DNA of 64,000 nt from Candidatus Marinamargulisbacteria bacterium (GTDB taxonomy: Bacteria > Margulisbacteria > Marinamargulisbacteria > UBA817), in the NCBI GenBank assembly GCA_023262965.1, contig JALQXX010000002.1, positions 1 to 64,000 of the forward strand. The letters run 5' to 3'. Every line of letters starts with the position of its first letter. Position 1 is the stretch's first letter. Both the position numbers and the translations under genes were made by a program. The notes under the pieces are model-generated. The model did not search any database. It had not been told where the DNA came from and was given only the letters and a program-made list of their open reading frames with translations. This document shows positions 8,677-18,490 of the stretch, one piece after another.

Positions 8677-8709
8677 TGGCCAGCGGGTTTAATCGCTGGC
8701 CATTTTTTT
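8677..8709 (+). terminator. Intrinsic terminator after the aminotransferase gene
   Basis: A perfect 9-bp stem (TGGCCAGCG 8677-8685 with CGCTGGCCA 8694-8702, eight-base loop) is followed by seven T. It lies 35 bases after the aminotransferase stop and only six bases before the ATG of the next gene. Confidence 0.9.
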
Positions 8710-8715
8710 AGGGGT

Positions 8716-10320
8716 ATGGATCGGTATTCAGCGCTATGTTGGTATCCCTGGGCGGCGGAAACATTCGAACTGGCAACCATTGCTAAAAAGCCCGTATGCC
8801 TTATTATTGGGGTGAACGAGACACCATTTTCAGCTCCGGTATTGGCCGATACGGGGATCATTCATGCCATGACCGCCTTATGCTTACCGATTGGGGTAGC
8901 CGGGACATCGCGCCCGGATATTGCCCACGTGTACGGTCAGGCCTTGCAGATTCTGCAGGGCACTATGGCAAGTCGCATGGCCGTATTTTGTCTGCCTACA
9001 GGCCATCCATTTGCCGCGTATGCGTTACCCGACACTGTCTCGGCATACACAACGACCCTGGCCGCTATTGCCGGGGCATGGACCGACCAACGCGATGCTA
9101 TTGATCAGCAAGCCCAGGCATTGGAACGCGCCATTGTAGCGATGAACACCTGGGAAAAGACCCCGGTTCAGGATGTATACACCGCATATCAAAAACGCTG
9201 TGATCGATACGAAAGCGATTGCCAAGGCCCTGCTGTACCTGTTGCTACCTTGCGGTTGGGGCTATCATTGCCGGGAACAATGGCCACAGTAGCGGCAGCC
9301 GCATTGCGTGAGCAACCCGAGCCGCCTGTCGAGCACCTGTATCACGGCGCACAGTGGGTGGAATTGAACGCGCTTGCCTATGGCCGGGTGCCCGATCCCC
9401 TCTACCGCCAGCGTATGGATCGATGGGTGACGGCTTTAATGGCATGGCCACGGGATGCGGCAGGACTATGCGTCCCCACGCGCCATGGAACGGGATATGT
9501 CCCCGTAACCGCTTGGGCAATTATTGGTGTGGCCACTGCGGCGGCCACCTGCCATCGTCCCGATTGGCAATCGTGGGCCGAATCGGTGTGTGATTGTGCT
9601 GAAACGTATGTCTTGGATCATATGGACGCCTGCTTTGCATCCGATATTGTGCCTGTTCTGATGGGGGGCATGTGCCTGAACCAATCGATCCACCCGGTAC
9701 TTTGGGCGGCATTAATGGACCGATTTTATGATTCGATTCATCAGGGCGTGTGGCTGTCTCAACTCGAGCATCGCACCCCGATTACCCGTGGCAAACCCGT
9801 TACGGATACGGACGTCCCCCATCCCAATGGCCTATTGCTTCGGATTGCAAGCCATCAATTTGCCCAAACAAAGGACCCGTCGTATTTGGCCGTTGCCACC
9901 GGGATTATGGCCAACGGCGGATCGATTGTGCCGACCGACACCTTTTGGCTGGGCGCCCATACGTATTGGCAGGCATTGGCGAATGATGGGGTAACGGTGG
10001 TGTTTATGGCGGTCACGCCTCAAGGGCCGGGGCTGTATCATGTGCATATTGTACTGGAAACCACTGGCTATATGGTCAGTCAACCGCCGGCGATATCCGT
10101 GGACACCGCCCATTGGGTGGATTGGCAGATAACACCGGTTGTGTCTCGTCGCATGCCGGATCAGACCATTGTTCGCTGCGCTACTGGGTGCGTCACGTTA
10201 ACGGGCCGATTGCGGGTTGAGCCATGGCAATCGCCTATCCGCATTCACAGTTCCTGTTATAATTCCGAGGGGATGCTGTCTATGGTGACCCTGCCGCTTT
10301 ACATTACCAAACTGGCATAG
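8716..10320 (+). CDS. YyaL/DUF255-like protein lacking the thioredoxin CxxC
   Basis: The N-terminus (CWYPWAAETFELA...KKPVCLIIG) matches the start of the DUF255 thioredoxin-like domain of YyaL/SSP411 proteins. Where that family has the CHWCHVM motif, this protein reads NETPFSAPV, so the redox cysteines are gone. The rest resembles the (alpha/alpha)6-barrel region of the family only loosely. At 534 residues it is well short of the usual ~650-700. It would be a soluble protein; no signal peptide is seen. The gene begins six bases after a strong terminator, so it needs initiation within or very near the hairpin, or readthrough; I see no good promoter there. A degenerate or repurposed paralogue is the best reading. 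Confidence 0.6.
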   Translation: MDRYSALCWYPWAAETFELATIAKKPVCLIIGVNETPFSAPVLADTGIIHAMTALCLPIGVAGTSRPDIAHVYGQALQILQGTMASRMAVFCLPTGHPFAAYALPDTVSAYTTTLAAIAGAWTDQRDAIDQQAQALERAIVAMNTWEKTPVQDVYTAYQKRCDRYESDCQGPAVPVATLRLGLSLPGTMATVAAAALREQPEPPVEHLYHGAQWVELNALAYGRVPDPLYRQRMDRWVTALMAWPRDAAGLCVPTRHGTGYVPVTAWAIIGVATAAATCHRPDWQSWAESVCDCAETYVLDHMDACFASDIVPVLMGGMCLNQSIHPVLWAALMDRFYDSIHQGVWLSQLEHRTPITRGKPVTDTDVPHPNGLLLRIASHQFAQTKDPSYLAVATGIMANGGSIVPTDTFWLGAHTYWQALANDGVTVVFMAVTPQGPGLYHVHIVLETTGYMVSQPPAISVDTAHWVDWQITPVVSRRMPDQTIVRCATGCVTLTGRLRVEPWQSPIRIHSSCYNSEGMLSMVTLPLYITKLA

Positions 10321-10411
10321 CACTATTCATGCATCATGCAGACCCCATACGACTTCCCATCGGTTGTGCGTAACTTGTATCATAGTGCTATCTCAGTTTG
10401 CATCACTATCA

Positions 10412-10440
10412 TTGCAAATACCAAACGAATTGATTATTAT
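10412..10440 (+). promoter_or_regulatory. Promoter of the 10448 gene, leaderless type
   Basis: TTGCAA (10412-10417), a 17-base spacer and TATTAT (10435-10440) end seven bases before the ATG. An inverted repeat TTTGCA (10397-10402) / TGCAAA (10413-10418) overlaps the -35 and could be an operator. Confidence 0.5.
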
Positions 10441-10447
10441 TACACAC

Positions 10448-10873
10448 ATGTTGATCAATTTATTTGACAGTCATACCGATGACCCCGATGATTTTGTGGC
10501 CTTTATTGTGTTTGAACCCGCCTCCCTGCGAATTCCCGATACCGATGTCTTATTGATTAGCACGCCTGTTGTGGAATTGTTTTCTAAAGCTCAAAACTCC
10601 ACTTTTTTGACCGATTCCTTGCAAGATCAATCCCTTATCAATCGATTAACACGAATTGGAATGATGATTGATTTATTAAAATCCGATAGTGGCCTAATTC
10701 TTACCAAATTCTTAAGTCCCATTTGGCGGCGGTACAGTTTTTTTAGTAATTTGGGCGAGCTATTTTTATCAAAACGCGATTTGAATCGACTTGTCCCCGA
10801 TGCCCAATTCCAAAACCCCATTTTCTTGGATCGCTTTATGGATTCCGATGATAGCGATGGTGACGATAAATAG
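10448..10873 (+). CDS. Hypothetical acidic protein, 141 aa
   Basis: Family not recognised. The protein begins MLINLFDSHTDDPDDF, has a mixed alpha/beta-like core and ends in a very acidic tail (DSDDSDGDDK). It has no signal peptide, membrane helix or cysteine motif. The start is chosen from a promoter fit: TTGCAA at 10412-10417, 17 bases, TATTAT at 10435-10440, then seven bases to the ATG. An in-frame upstream ATG at 10364 would lie before this promoter and give an implausible N-terminus. The 1558-residue secreted protein follows 68 bases later on the same strand. Confidence 0.6.
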   Translation: MLINLFDSHTDDPDDFVAFIVFEPASLRIPDTDVLLISTPVVELFSKAQNSTFLTDSLQDQSLINRLTRIGMMIDLLKSDSGLILTKFLSPIWRRYSFFSNLGELFLSKRDLNRLVPDAQFQNPIFLDRFMDSDDSDGDDK

Positions 10874-10941
10874 CCGCTCATACCGGATACCAACCCCTCT
10901 ATACGGCTCACATTAAATCAAAATCAATCGATACATAGATA

Positions 10942-13900
10942 ATGCGGGTATGGTTCATTTCGCTATTGGCAGTACTAACCCTATCTGTTTTTGGGGACAG
11001 CCCATCCAATCCGCCCCCGATTGATACATCCAAACCGGTCATTATGCCCGGCTACCCCAATGGCCCTGTCGTATCCCCCAGCAGTGAATCCCCCTCATCA
11101 AATGCCTATCCCGATGTCTCGGTATCGGGATTTATTGAAGCCCGTTTGAGTGGGCGCAGCTATAGCGATGATATCACCAAGTTGGACACCATTCGTAAGG
11201 ACGCTTATTATCAAAAAATCCCCCAAGACGTTTTAAAGGGCTCCCCCACCATCGAAAACCGCTACAACATGCTGGCTCAAGGCCAATTGGATGCGGATAC
11301 CCGGGTGGATTTTGAAATTATTAAAGAGCCCGATTTCCCATTAATATCCAACGTTCACATTGTCCATAAAACGTCGGATTTGTATTTGGGGGACGTTAAT
11401 AGCCATTATCTGAGTGGGGATTACATCAATGTCACCAAATATTTAAACGGGGTTGAGGTCCAAACCATCCAAAAAAAATGGCAGGGCAAAGCCACACTCG
11501 GAAAAGAAAAGTCCGAGCCCCAAAAATTCGAAAGTTTTGGGAACAATTCAAAAACCTATAAGCTGGGAAAAAGCTTTTTATTAGAGGGGTCGGTGCGTGT
11601 TTTTTTGAATAATCGCAGCACCGCTTTGGTGGAAAATGTCGACTATACCGTTAATTATTACAGCGGCAGCATTACATTCACACGCATCCTAACCAAGGTG
11701 GACTACATAAAAATATATTACGAATTTACCAACCCTATTCAAGATTTTATTCCATCGTTATCCCGAAAAAATGTGGTTGGCAGTACCTTTACCTACAACC
11801 CCGGTGGGTCGATTGCACGCGATGAATGGGTGACCACCACCGCCAATCAGACCATTCCCATTACCGATATCACCATGGCACAAACCAATCGCATCGCCTT
11901 AAAGCATCCCGCTATTGTATTGGGTAGCGAAACCATCCGACTCAACAATCAATTACTCAAGCGCGATGTGGATTATTTTTTAAACCATACCACCGGTATT
12001 ATTCGCTTTATCAGCACCCCCCTCCAACAAAACGATACGGTATCGGTAGACTATGCCCATTACACCCTGATCCCTGATACCATGGTTTTTTTTGGGAACA
12101 ACACCCCCGGCCCGTTTCCCCTGAACCACCCCTACATTGATGAAACCACCTTAACCGTGTCGATGGATAATCACCGCGCACGTGAGTTTATTGATTTTAT
12201 TTACAAAAAAAATATCAATGCCATTGAGTTTTTATACCCTGTACCAGCCAATAAATCCATCCAATTGGCCTACACCTATAAAGCCTATTCAACGATTCAT
12301 AACGATTTTGAAGAATCGCCGTTTTCGATGTCGGTCACCTACCTCAACGAATCCACCATATTGCGGGACAATCTATCCAATTTTAAAGAAGGCAACACGC
12401 CATTACGTATTGACGGCCCCAACAATAATCGGATTGTACTGGCCCATAACCCCATTGATACCGAAAAGCCCCTCACGCTGACCATTGATGGGGTGATTCA
12501 AGACCCCCGGTCCTTTACAGTCAATTATTATAGAGGATTGATTACAATGACCGATCTCACTGGCCTGGATACCAAAACAATTACAATTGACTATGCGTAT
12601 GTGGATCGCTTATCAACGGAGCATGTGGTAAACGGTCTGGGCCTACAAACCTACACCCAAAACACGTTAAAATTTCCCAATACCCCGATTCCCTATGGCG
12701 GTATTACACAAATAACCCTGTTTAATCCCAATGAACTGCGCTTGGAAGAAGGGCGGGACTATACCGTAACCTATTTTGACAATGGCCAAGCCTTTACCGA
12801 CCTGCGCATTGATTTTATCATCGGCGGATTTTCGATATTAAATCGGTACCCCAGCAGTACGGATATTATAAAAATTAGTCACCAATACACCCCCACTATT
12901 GGGGATATTACCACGGATTCCTCCCATAGTATGCTGGATGTTCGTATGAAAAAGGCCATTACCGATACCTGGGCAGTATCCACAGAAATCGCCAATACCC
13001 AGTACCATTTTTCGAAGTCCTCGGAATACGCTCAGGAAACATTCACCGCGCAGCCCTCCGATGCCATCTATCGATTAAAAAATGCCCCGGTGGAAAATAA
13101 CTCCGAGATGGTATTTATTAATGGATTTTCTCAGACGCGGGACACGGACTATACCATTAATTATGAACAAGGAACCATTGTATTTATCAATAAAACCATT
13201 GCCAATGGTCAAAAAGTGGCCGTTTCGTATCACTATTTTTTGAATAATACACCCAATAGCAATAACGTGAACGCCTATGTTATTTTATCCGAATTATCGC
13301 CACTGCCAACCGTCACCATAAGCAATAAATACAATTACGTTGACCCCAATTTTATTCCAATTGGGAATCCCAATATTACCAAAGGAACCGTACTGGCCAC
13401 CCATCGCATTGCATGGCAACCCAATCCCGAGGAATCCGCATCCGTTACCTACCAATCGGAACGGATTGTAGACCCCACTTATCACACAATCTACACCAAA
13501 AATCATTATCTATCGCAATTCAATATCAACGTATTTGGGGCTAAAACCACTCATGATATTCAGTTTGACGATATTACATCCACAAAAAACTACAAAGAAA
13601 ATCCAAAAAAGCTCTTAACCTACAGCAATGCCATTCGTTATGATATAGATGATGATACCGTATCGGTAGAAAGCAGTTTATCGCAAATAAACGAGCAATT
13701 AAGCCCCGACATTCAGCTCAATTCTGCCCTAGCGAGCACCAAAATAGCCTATTTAAACCGGTATACCTTGGGAAAATGGATTCAAAAAGCCCATATAAGG
13801 CCCTATTGGGGGGCAAGTGTGGATCAAAACAATACCAAAACAGCCGATATGTACCAAAAAAAGGCCATTGAATCCATTGGTTTTGAATCAACAATGACTA

Positions 13901-15618
13901 TTTTGAATGAGGGGACTCAAGCCGTTACCCGCTTTGACAAACAAACCCATACAACCCAATTTTTGGGCCAAGATCCCCTAACCGATACATATTATAATTA
14001 TGCCAGCACCGCCTTTTTGTCCCCCTATCCCTGGATCAATGCCAGTATTGGTGTGAATCACGATGAAACGATCAATCCGATTCCCGGCCAAGAAGGGCGG
14101 GTTGAAGATCGCCAAGGGTACACCATCACCCAACTCAATAATCACGCTGGATTAACATTTTTAAAACTGCCGATGGCTATTGTACAGCCGTTTATGGGAA
14201 GTACATCCAGTGCCAGCTACACCCGAACCAATCGACGCGATAATAACGCCACCACGGTGTACGAAGAAAATCGTATTGTGTCGCAACTCAACCAATTCAC
14301 CCCCTTAAACGGCCTGGTTTTTTCGAAAGTCGGCATCGAACAGTTTACATCACACACCCGTGACTCCATGGAAAAAAATGACCAACGTTATTACGAAGCC
14401 GATAGTACCTTTCGTGCGATTCAATCCCAGGCAACCTACAAACCGCCCTATCGTGTCATGAATCGATTCGCTTTTGATGGCAGCATCACCTATAATGCCT
14501 CCGATCTGCTATCTCAAACGCAATTGACATCCGGGAGCACCCAAACCAAAACACAGGTATTGCTGAATCAACACAGTATGGGAATGACCATTACCCCCCC
14601 ATCGATTTCGTTGTGGCTGACGACATTAACCAATCCCTTACTGCGCATCGAAAAAAAATCCAAGACCAGTATCGACGCCAGTCTGATCACATCCACCGAC
14701 GTTAGTAACAATCAAACTATCGTGAATAATGCGGATTTAAACGCCATGATCTATAAACTGCAATCCACGGTGTGGGGCCGGATTCAACTCACCACCAACC
14801 ATGAACAAAACAAAAATTACTACAATCGGAATAAATTACGGACCGCACTCGGCTCATTATACCGCGAATCCCAAATGGTCAATCACGCCATTGACTGGTC
14901 ATTGTTTCGGATTAAAAACACCGAATTTGTGCAATTCGATGCCCTCATTCAATACAAAAACGACGCGATTAATAGGGGCCCCACGACATTAATTCGGGAC
15001 TACACCAACCGCCTTCAAATTGACGCGCAATTGGCCAAGCACCGTTCGGAATGGCCAATCAGCCGATTGATATCCCTAACTGGGGACATTGAGGGTCAGG
15101 CGTTTACCCAAACCGCTACGTCCAAAACCAGCGCAGCCACCATCCAATATTTTCAGCAACTAACGGGGGCATCGGGTATTATTGTGCGCCCATTTAGCGG
15201 GTTTGAGTTCACGTATACACGCCGCTTTAAATCGCTGGTGTCGCCATCCCGTTCACGGGTTCGGGGTGACCAAGATATGTACAAAGTCACGTACAACCCC
15301 ATCACCTATAAAAACGTGCAAATTCAATTATCCCTCAGCCAAGAAACCAACTGGGGGTTTGGTTTTAACACCCTTCAAAACGATCAACTTCTGCAAACAT
15401 CCGATGAATCCTATGCCATTGCGGTTGTGGAACGGGATGATCGCGTATATTTGGGATCCCTCATAACCACCATTACACTGCCCATCACCACCTATAAATA
15501 CGTGGATTCTGTAACCCTTACCGGCGAAGGGTACATCAAAAATATTATCGATCACGTAAACCCAGCCAATGCCATCATGATCAATGGGTTTGTATTTAAT
15601 TTGCGACTAAATTTATAA
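10942..15618 (+). CDS. Large surface/outer-membrane protein with repeated beta modules
   Basis: A 1558-residue protein with a signal peptide (about 1-18, cleavage near FGDS). Between about residues 190 and 770 at least six diverged copies of a ~60-100-residue module are visible, each centred on the pattern DYTVNYxxGxIxF and followed by a strand of the VxIxYxY kind (clear copies at DVDYFLNHTTGIIRF, DTDYTINYEQGTIVF and SFTVNYYRGLITM). This looks like tandem beta-sandwich modules. The last ~750 residues consist of alternating polar/hydrophobic strands ending GFVFNLRLNL, as expected for an outer-membrane barrel. I infer an outer-membrane protein with a periplasmic or surface repeat stalk; no family name can be given. 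The amidase gene follows after nine bases, suggesting a joint envelope role. Confidence 0.6.
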   Translation: MRVWFISLLAVLTLSVFGDSPSNPPPIDTSKPVIMPGYPNGPVVSPSSESPSSNAYPDVSVSGFIEARLSGRSYSDDITKLDTIRKDAYYQKIPQDVLKGSPTIENRYNMLAQGQLDADTRVDFEIIKEPDFPLISNVHIVHKTSDLYLGDVNSHYLSGDYINVTKYLNGVEVQTIQKKWQGKATLGKEKSEPQKFESFGNNSKTYKLGKSFLLEGSVRVFLNNRSTALVENVDYTVNYYSGSITFTRILTKVDYIKIYYEFTNPIQDFIPSLSRKNVVGSTFTYNPGGSIARDEWVTTTANQTIPITDITMAQTNRIALKHPAIVLGSETIRLNNQLLKRDVDYFLNHTTGIIRFISTPLQQNDTVSVDYAHYTLIPDTMVFFGNNTPGPFPLNHPYIDETTLTVSMDNHRAREFIDFIYKKNINAIEFLYPVPANKSIQLAYTYKAYSTIHNDFEESPFSMSVTYLNESTILRDNLSNFKEGNTPLRIDGPNNNRIVLAHNPIDTEKPLTLTIDGVIQDPRSFTVNYYRGLITMTDLTGLDTKTITIDYAYVDRLSTEHVVNGLGLQTYTQNTLKFPNTPIPYGGITQITLFNPNELRLEEGRDYTVTYFDNGQAFTDLRIDFIIGGFSILNRYPSSTDIIKISHQYTPTIGDITTDSSHSMLDVRMKKAITDTWAVSTEIANTQYHFSKSSEYAQETFTAQPSDAIYRLKNAPVENNSEMVFINGFSQTRDTDYTINYEQGTIVFINKTIANGQKVAVSYHYFLNNTPNSNNVNAYVILSELSPLPTVTISNKYNYVDPNFIPIGNPNITKGTVLATHRIAWQPNPEESASVTYQSERIVDPTYHTIYTKNHYLSQFNINVFGAKTTHDIQFDDITSTKNYKENPKKLLTYSNAIRYDIDDDTVSVESSLSQINEQLSPDIQLNSALASTKIAYLNRYTLGKWIQKAHIRPYWGASVDQNNTKTADMYQKKAIESIGFESTMTILNEGTQAVTRFDKQTHTTQFLGQDPLTDTYYNYASTAFLSPYPWINASIGVNHDETINPIPGQEGRVEDRQGYTITQLNNHAGLTFLKLPMAIVQPFMGSTSSASYTRTNRRDNNATTVYEENRIVSQLNQFTPLNGLVFSKVGIEQFTSHTRDSMEKNDQRYYEADSTFRAIQSQATYKPPYRVMNRFAFDGSITYNASDLLSQTQLTSGSTQTKTQVLLNQHSMGMTITPPSISLWLTTLTNPLLRIEKKSKTSIDASLITSTDVSNNQTIVNNADLNAMIYKLQSTVWGRIQLTTNHEQNKNYYNRNKLRTALGSLYRESQMVNHAIDWSLFRIKNTEFVQFDALIQYKNDAINRGPTTLIRDYTNRLQIDAQLAKHRSEWPISRLISLTGDIEGQAFTQTATSKTSAATIQYFQQLTGASGIIVRPFSGFEFTYTRRFKSLVSPSRSRVRGDQDMYKVTYNPITYKNVQIQLSLSQETNWGFGFNTLQNDQLLQTSDESYAIAVVERDDRVYLGSLITTITLPITTYKYVDSVTLTGEGYIKNIIDHVNPANAIMINGFVFNLRLNL

Positions 15619-15627
15619 TGGTAATCT

Positions 15628-17331
15628 ATGAGACGTTGGATTATACGGATCGTTTGGATACTAATAGGCACAGCCGCTATGGCAAAAGCCTCTTATTCGA
15701 CCCTTCATTTTTCTGAAAACCCCGTTTTGTTTGACCCCCCCATTATTGAACAAAACGGGCATTTATTTGTGCCCATTCGCGATTTGATTGGTCCCTTTAC
15801 GGGCACAATCACCCAATCCCGAAAGGATTATGAGTACACCATAACCCTAGAAAACACCACATTTCGAATTCGCGAATACACCCCCACGTATTACCGCAAT
15901 AATCAGCCCGCCACCTTCGTGGCAGCGCCATTTAAAGCCAATACACGGTTGTATGTGCCCTTATCGGATATTTTATCGGATATCGGGTACACCCTAATCC
16001 AAAATGATGATGGCCTCTACGCGGCCCCCAGTTCCACATCCATTCCCGCGCCGCCGCCAGAAGAGGCGGCACCCCCATCTCATACCAATTATAGACTGGA
16101 TGACGCAACGCCCACCCCATCAATGACACCAAAAGCACTCTATTTACCCCTATCACGTCAGCGCCTGGCATTTAAGTCCCTGCGGCACCACAATATTGAA
16201 TACGCCAACTTAAATGATTTTTTGCGCTATTTGGGGTACACCATCACCATCAATGCCCCCACGATTGTGTTGGAAAAAGATGGTATTCAATATGTGTTCA
16301 CCCATGAATCCACAGATGCCACTATCATTCGTCATACAAAAACCGCCCACACCGTAGCGCACCCACCCCGCATTGTGAATGGGGCGCTATACCTGCCATT
16401 CCAGTCCTTTTTACATGATTTGGGATTTGATTATGTGGATCGCGGTACCGACCGTATTATTTTGCGAAAACTGCATCGTATCACCATCTCGGATGACGAT
16501 TCAATCACCCTGATTAAAAACACCCAAATTGCATTGACTGACGGCACACCGTTAACGTCTCCCGACCGCATTTTTTGGGATCTACCCTTTACCGCCTGCC
16601 CCAATCGTGGCCTGGATGTGGATCATCGGATTGTTGAAACCATTGTATTTGGTCAACATGATACCGTATGCCGTATGGTAATGCACCTAAAAAAACCCGC
16701 CGATGCATCCGTAACATCCCCCACCCCAACCACCAGCACCATTTCATTTGCCCCAATTGGTGACGCAATGCCCCCTCAAAAAACGGCTTCATTGCGTGGA
16801 AAAGTGATCATTATTGATCCCGGTCATGGGGGCAATGATCCGGGAGCGGTGACCAAAACCAATGATTTTGAAAAATATTATACCCTGGATATTTCGCGAC
16901 GCCTCAAAAAAGAAATTGAAGCGTTGGGTGGAAAAGCCATTTTAATCCGCACCAATGACACCAATCCATCGTTGTATCAACGGGTGCAAAAAATCAATCA
17001 TTTATCGGGGGATTTTTTGGTGAGTGTTCACATCAATTCGTTTATTAATGCACGGGCCCACGGCACCGAAACCTATTACTACAAAGCCACCGAAAAACAG
17101 GCTGCCCAAATGATTCAAAATCGGTTAGTCGCCTCACTTCAATTAAAAAATAATGGGATTAAAAAGGCAGCGATGTATGTACTAAACCATACGCGTGTTC
17201 CGGGGGTGCTGATTGAACCCTGCTTCATTACCAATCCCCACAATTACGCTCAATTAAAAAACCCCCACTTTCGGGATAAAATCGCAACCGCCACCGCTGC
17301 AGGCATTGCGGATTATTTTAAAAATAAATGA
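15628..17331 (+). CDS. N-acetylmuramoyl-L-alanine amidase (Amidase_3) with CuAO-N-like domains
   Basis: A peptidoglycan hydrolase that cleaves the MurNAc-L-Ala bond in the periplasm. A signal peptide covers about 1-20. Two copies of a copper-amine-oxidase-N/stalk-like module follow (about 25-130 with GHLFVPIRDLIG and RLYVPLSDILSDIGY; about 165-285 with ALYLPFQSFLHDLGF). The zinc amidase domain is about 390-567: IIIDPGHGGNDPGAV (H400), SVHINS near 466 and the catalytic Glu in VLIEPCFITN near 530. An AMIN-like stretch (about 300-370) lies between. It starts nine bases after the 1558-residue protein gene and is probably co-transcribed with it; murI follows 28 bases later. Confidence 0.9.
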   Translation: MRRWIIRIVWILIGTAAMAKASYSTLHFSENPVLFDPPIIEQNGHLFVPIRDLIGPFTGTITQSRKDYEYTITLENTTFRIREYTPTYYRNNQPATFVAAPFKANTRLYVPLSDILSDIGYTLIQNDDGLYAAPSSTSIPAPPPEEAAPPSHTNYRLDDATPTPSMTPKALYLPLSRQRLAFKSLRHHNIEYANLNDFLRYLGYTITINAPTIVLEKDGIQYVFTHESTDATIIRHTKTAHTVAHPPRIVNGALYLPFQSFLHDLGFDYVDRGTDRIILRKLHRITISDDDSITLIKNTQIALTDGTPLTSPDRIFWDLPFTACPNRGLDVDHRIVETIVFGQHDTVCRMVMHLKKPADASVTSPTPTTSTISFAPIGDAMPPQKTASLRGKVIIIDPGHGGNDPGAVTKTNDFEKYYTLDISRRLKKEIEALGGKAILIRTNDTNPSLYQRVQKINHLSGDFLVSVHINSFINARAHGTETYYYKATEKQAAQMIQNRLVASLQLKNNGIKKAAMYVLNHTRVPGVLIEPCFITNPHNYAQLKNPHFRDKIATATAAGIADYFKNK

Positions 17332-17359
17332 CTGAAGTTGGGTTGTATCGTATAGTGTA

Positions 17360-18097
17360 ATGAGCATGGAAAAAATTGGTATATATGACTCGGGATGCGG
17401 CGGATTATCGGTACTACGCGTCCTAATAAACCGATACGCGCCCAAGTATATGTATTACTTCAGTGATTCGGGAAATAATCCATGGGGAAACAAATCCAAA
17501 GACACGTTATATGGGTACCTAACAACCATTCATGAATGGTTTCAAATCCATGGGATTACCCATGTTGTAACCGGCTGTAATACCACCGTTAGTTTATTTT
17601 CACCATCCGAATTGGAAGCCCTATTCAAATGCCCCGTTACCACATTATTTGACAGCACGCGCGACTACTATAATGCCACCCATTACACGGTTCTATCCAC
17701 AGAAAATTCATGCAAACATCAATTATTCACCCGTTTTTTAGCGCCCATTCCGGCCCAAAATATTGAAGAAATTGCCTGCCCTAATGTCGCTGGCTACATT
17801 GAATCCCAAAACGATGCCGCGGCGATTGCGTATCTGGACACAATCATTGCCGCCAGTCGTTACCCACATATTATTTTAGGATGCACCCATTATCCACTGG
17901 TATTACGGACACTGGCTAACAACCATCCCTCCAAAATAATCATTGACCCCTCCCATTACCTCCGCTTACCCTTTACGCCCGCGACATGCCCCCAGCCACA
18001 GATTATGTATACAACATCCGGCTCCGTTCAGGCACTACAGCACCATTTTCGTCGGTATACCACGGTATCTTCCAGCCAAATGCACCACGTGTTATAG
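17360..18097 (+). CDS. murI: Glutamate racemase
   Basis: Makes D-glutamate for peptidoglycan precursors. The 245-residue protein keeps the acid/base residues D10 and S11 (IYDSGCGG) and both catalytic cysteines: C73 in VTGCNTTVS and C175 in ILGCTHYPL. The usual PYG loop is PWG here (NNPWGNK). It is slightly shorter than typical (about 260). ATGs at 17360 and 17366 are both possible starts. It follows the amidase gene by 28 bases, giving a small cell-wall cluster, and converges on the receiver gene at 18112. Confidence 0.92.
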   Translation: MSMEKIGIYDSGCGGLSVLRVLINRYAPKYMYYFSDSGNNPWGNKSKDTLYGYLTTIHEWFQIHGITHVVTGCNTTVSLFSPSELEALFKCPVTTLFDSTRDYYNATHYTVLSTENSCKHQLFTRFLAPIPAQNIEEIACPNVAGYIESQNDAAAIAYLDTIIAASRYPHIILGCTHYPLVLRTLANNHPSKIIIDPSHYLRLPFTPATCPQPQIMYTTSGSVQALQHHFRRYTTVSSSQMHHVL

Positions 18098-18111
18098 AGC
18101 CTATCGAACTA

Positions 18112-18486
18112 TTAATGTCCAGGAACCCGTAACTGCGATTCAATAATCGTTAGCAATTCACTCGAATTAAATGGCTTTTCCAAAACAGCATTAATCCCAT
18201 TGCGATCCGTAGCAGACATACCCCCGGGATCTCCCGTGATGGAAATCAATGGGGCATTTGTTTTGAGGCGTATTTTTGCCACATTCTCTCTAAATACTTC
18301 TAATTTTAAGTAGAAGTCCATAATAATTAAATCAAAATTTTGATTATCAATACATCTCAAAGCTTCAAGACCGCTTTGAGCAGAAACCGTGTTAAACCCT
18401 TTTTCTGCCAAAAAATACGTTATAATATCGGTGACAGCGGGATCATCATCAATAACAAGAATGGTTTTAGGCAAGGGTAGCCCCAA
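18112..18486 (-). CDS. Stand-alone response-regulator receiver domain
   Basis: A 124-residue CheY-like receiver with no output domain. The acidic pocket (D13-D15 in VIDDDPA), the phosphoacceptor D57 (LIIMDF), the Ser/Thr switch (ISITG, 81-85) and K104 (LEKPF) are all present. FYLKLEVFREN follows the phosphoacceptor instead of the usual MPxMdG loop, so partner recognition is probably unusual. The start is a TTG at 18486 (or another TTG at 18474); there is no ATG. It begins four bases after the stop of the 28-codon ribosomal-protein gene, so the two are likely one transcript. No histidine kinase is nearby. Confidence 0.85.
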   Translation of the reverse strand: MGLPLPKTILVIDDDPAVTDIITYFLAEKGFNTVSAQSGLEALRCIDNQNFDLIIMDFYLKLEVFRENVAKIRLKTNAPLISITGDPGGMSATDRNGINAVLEKPFNSSELLTIIESQLRVPGH

Positions 18487-18490
18487 CCGG

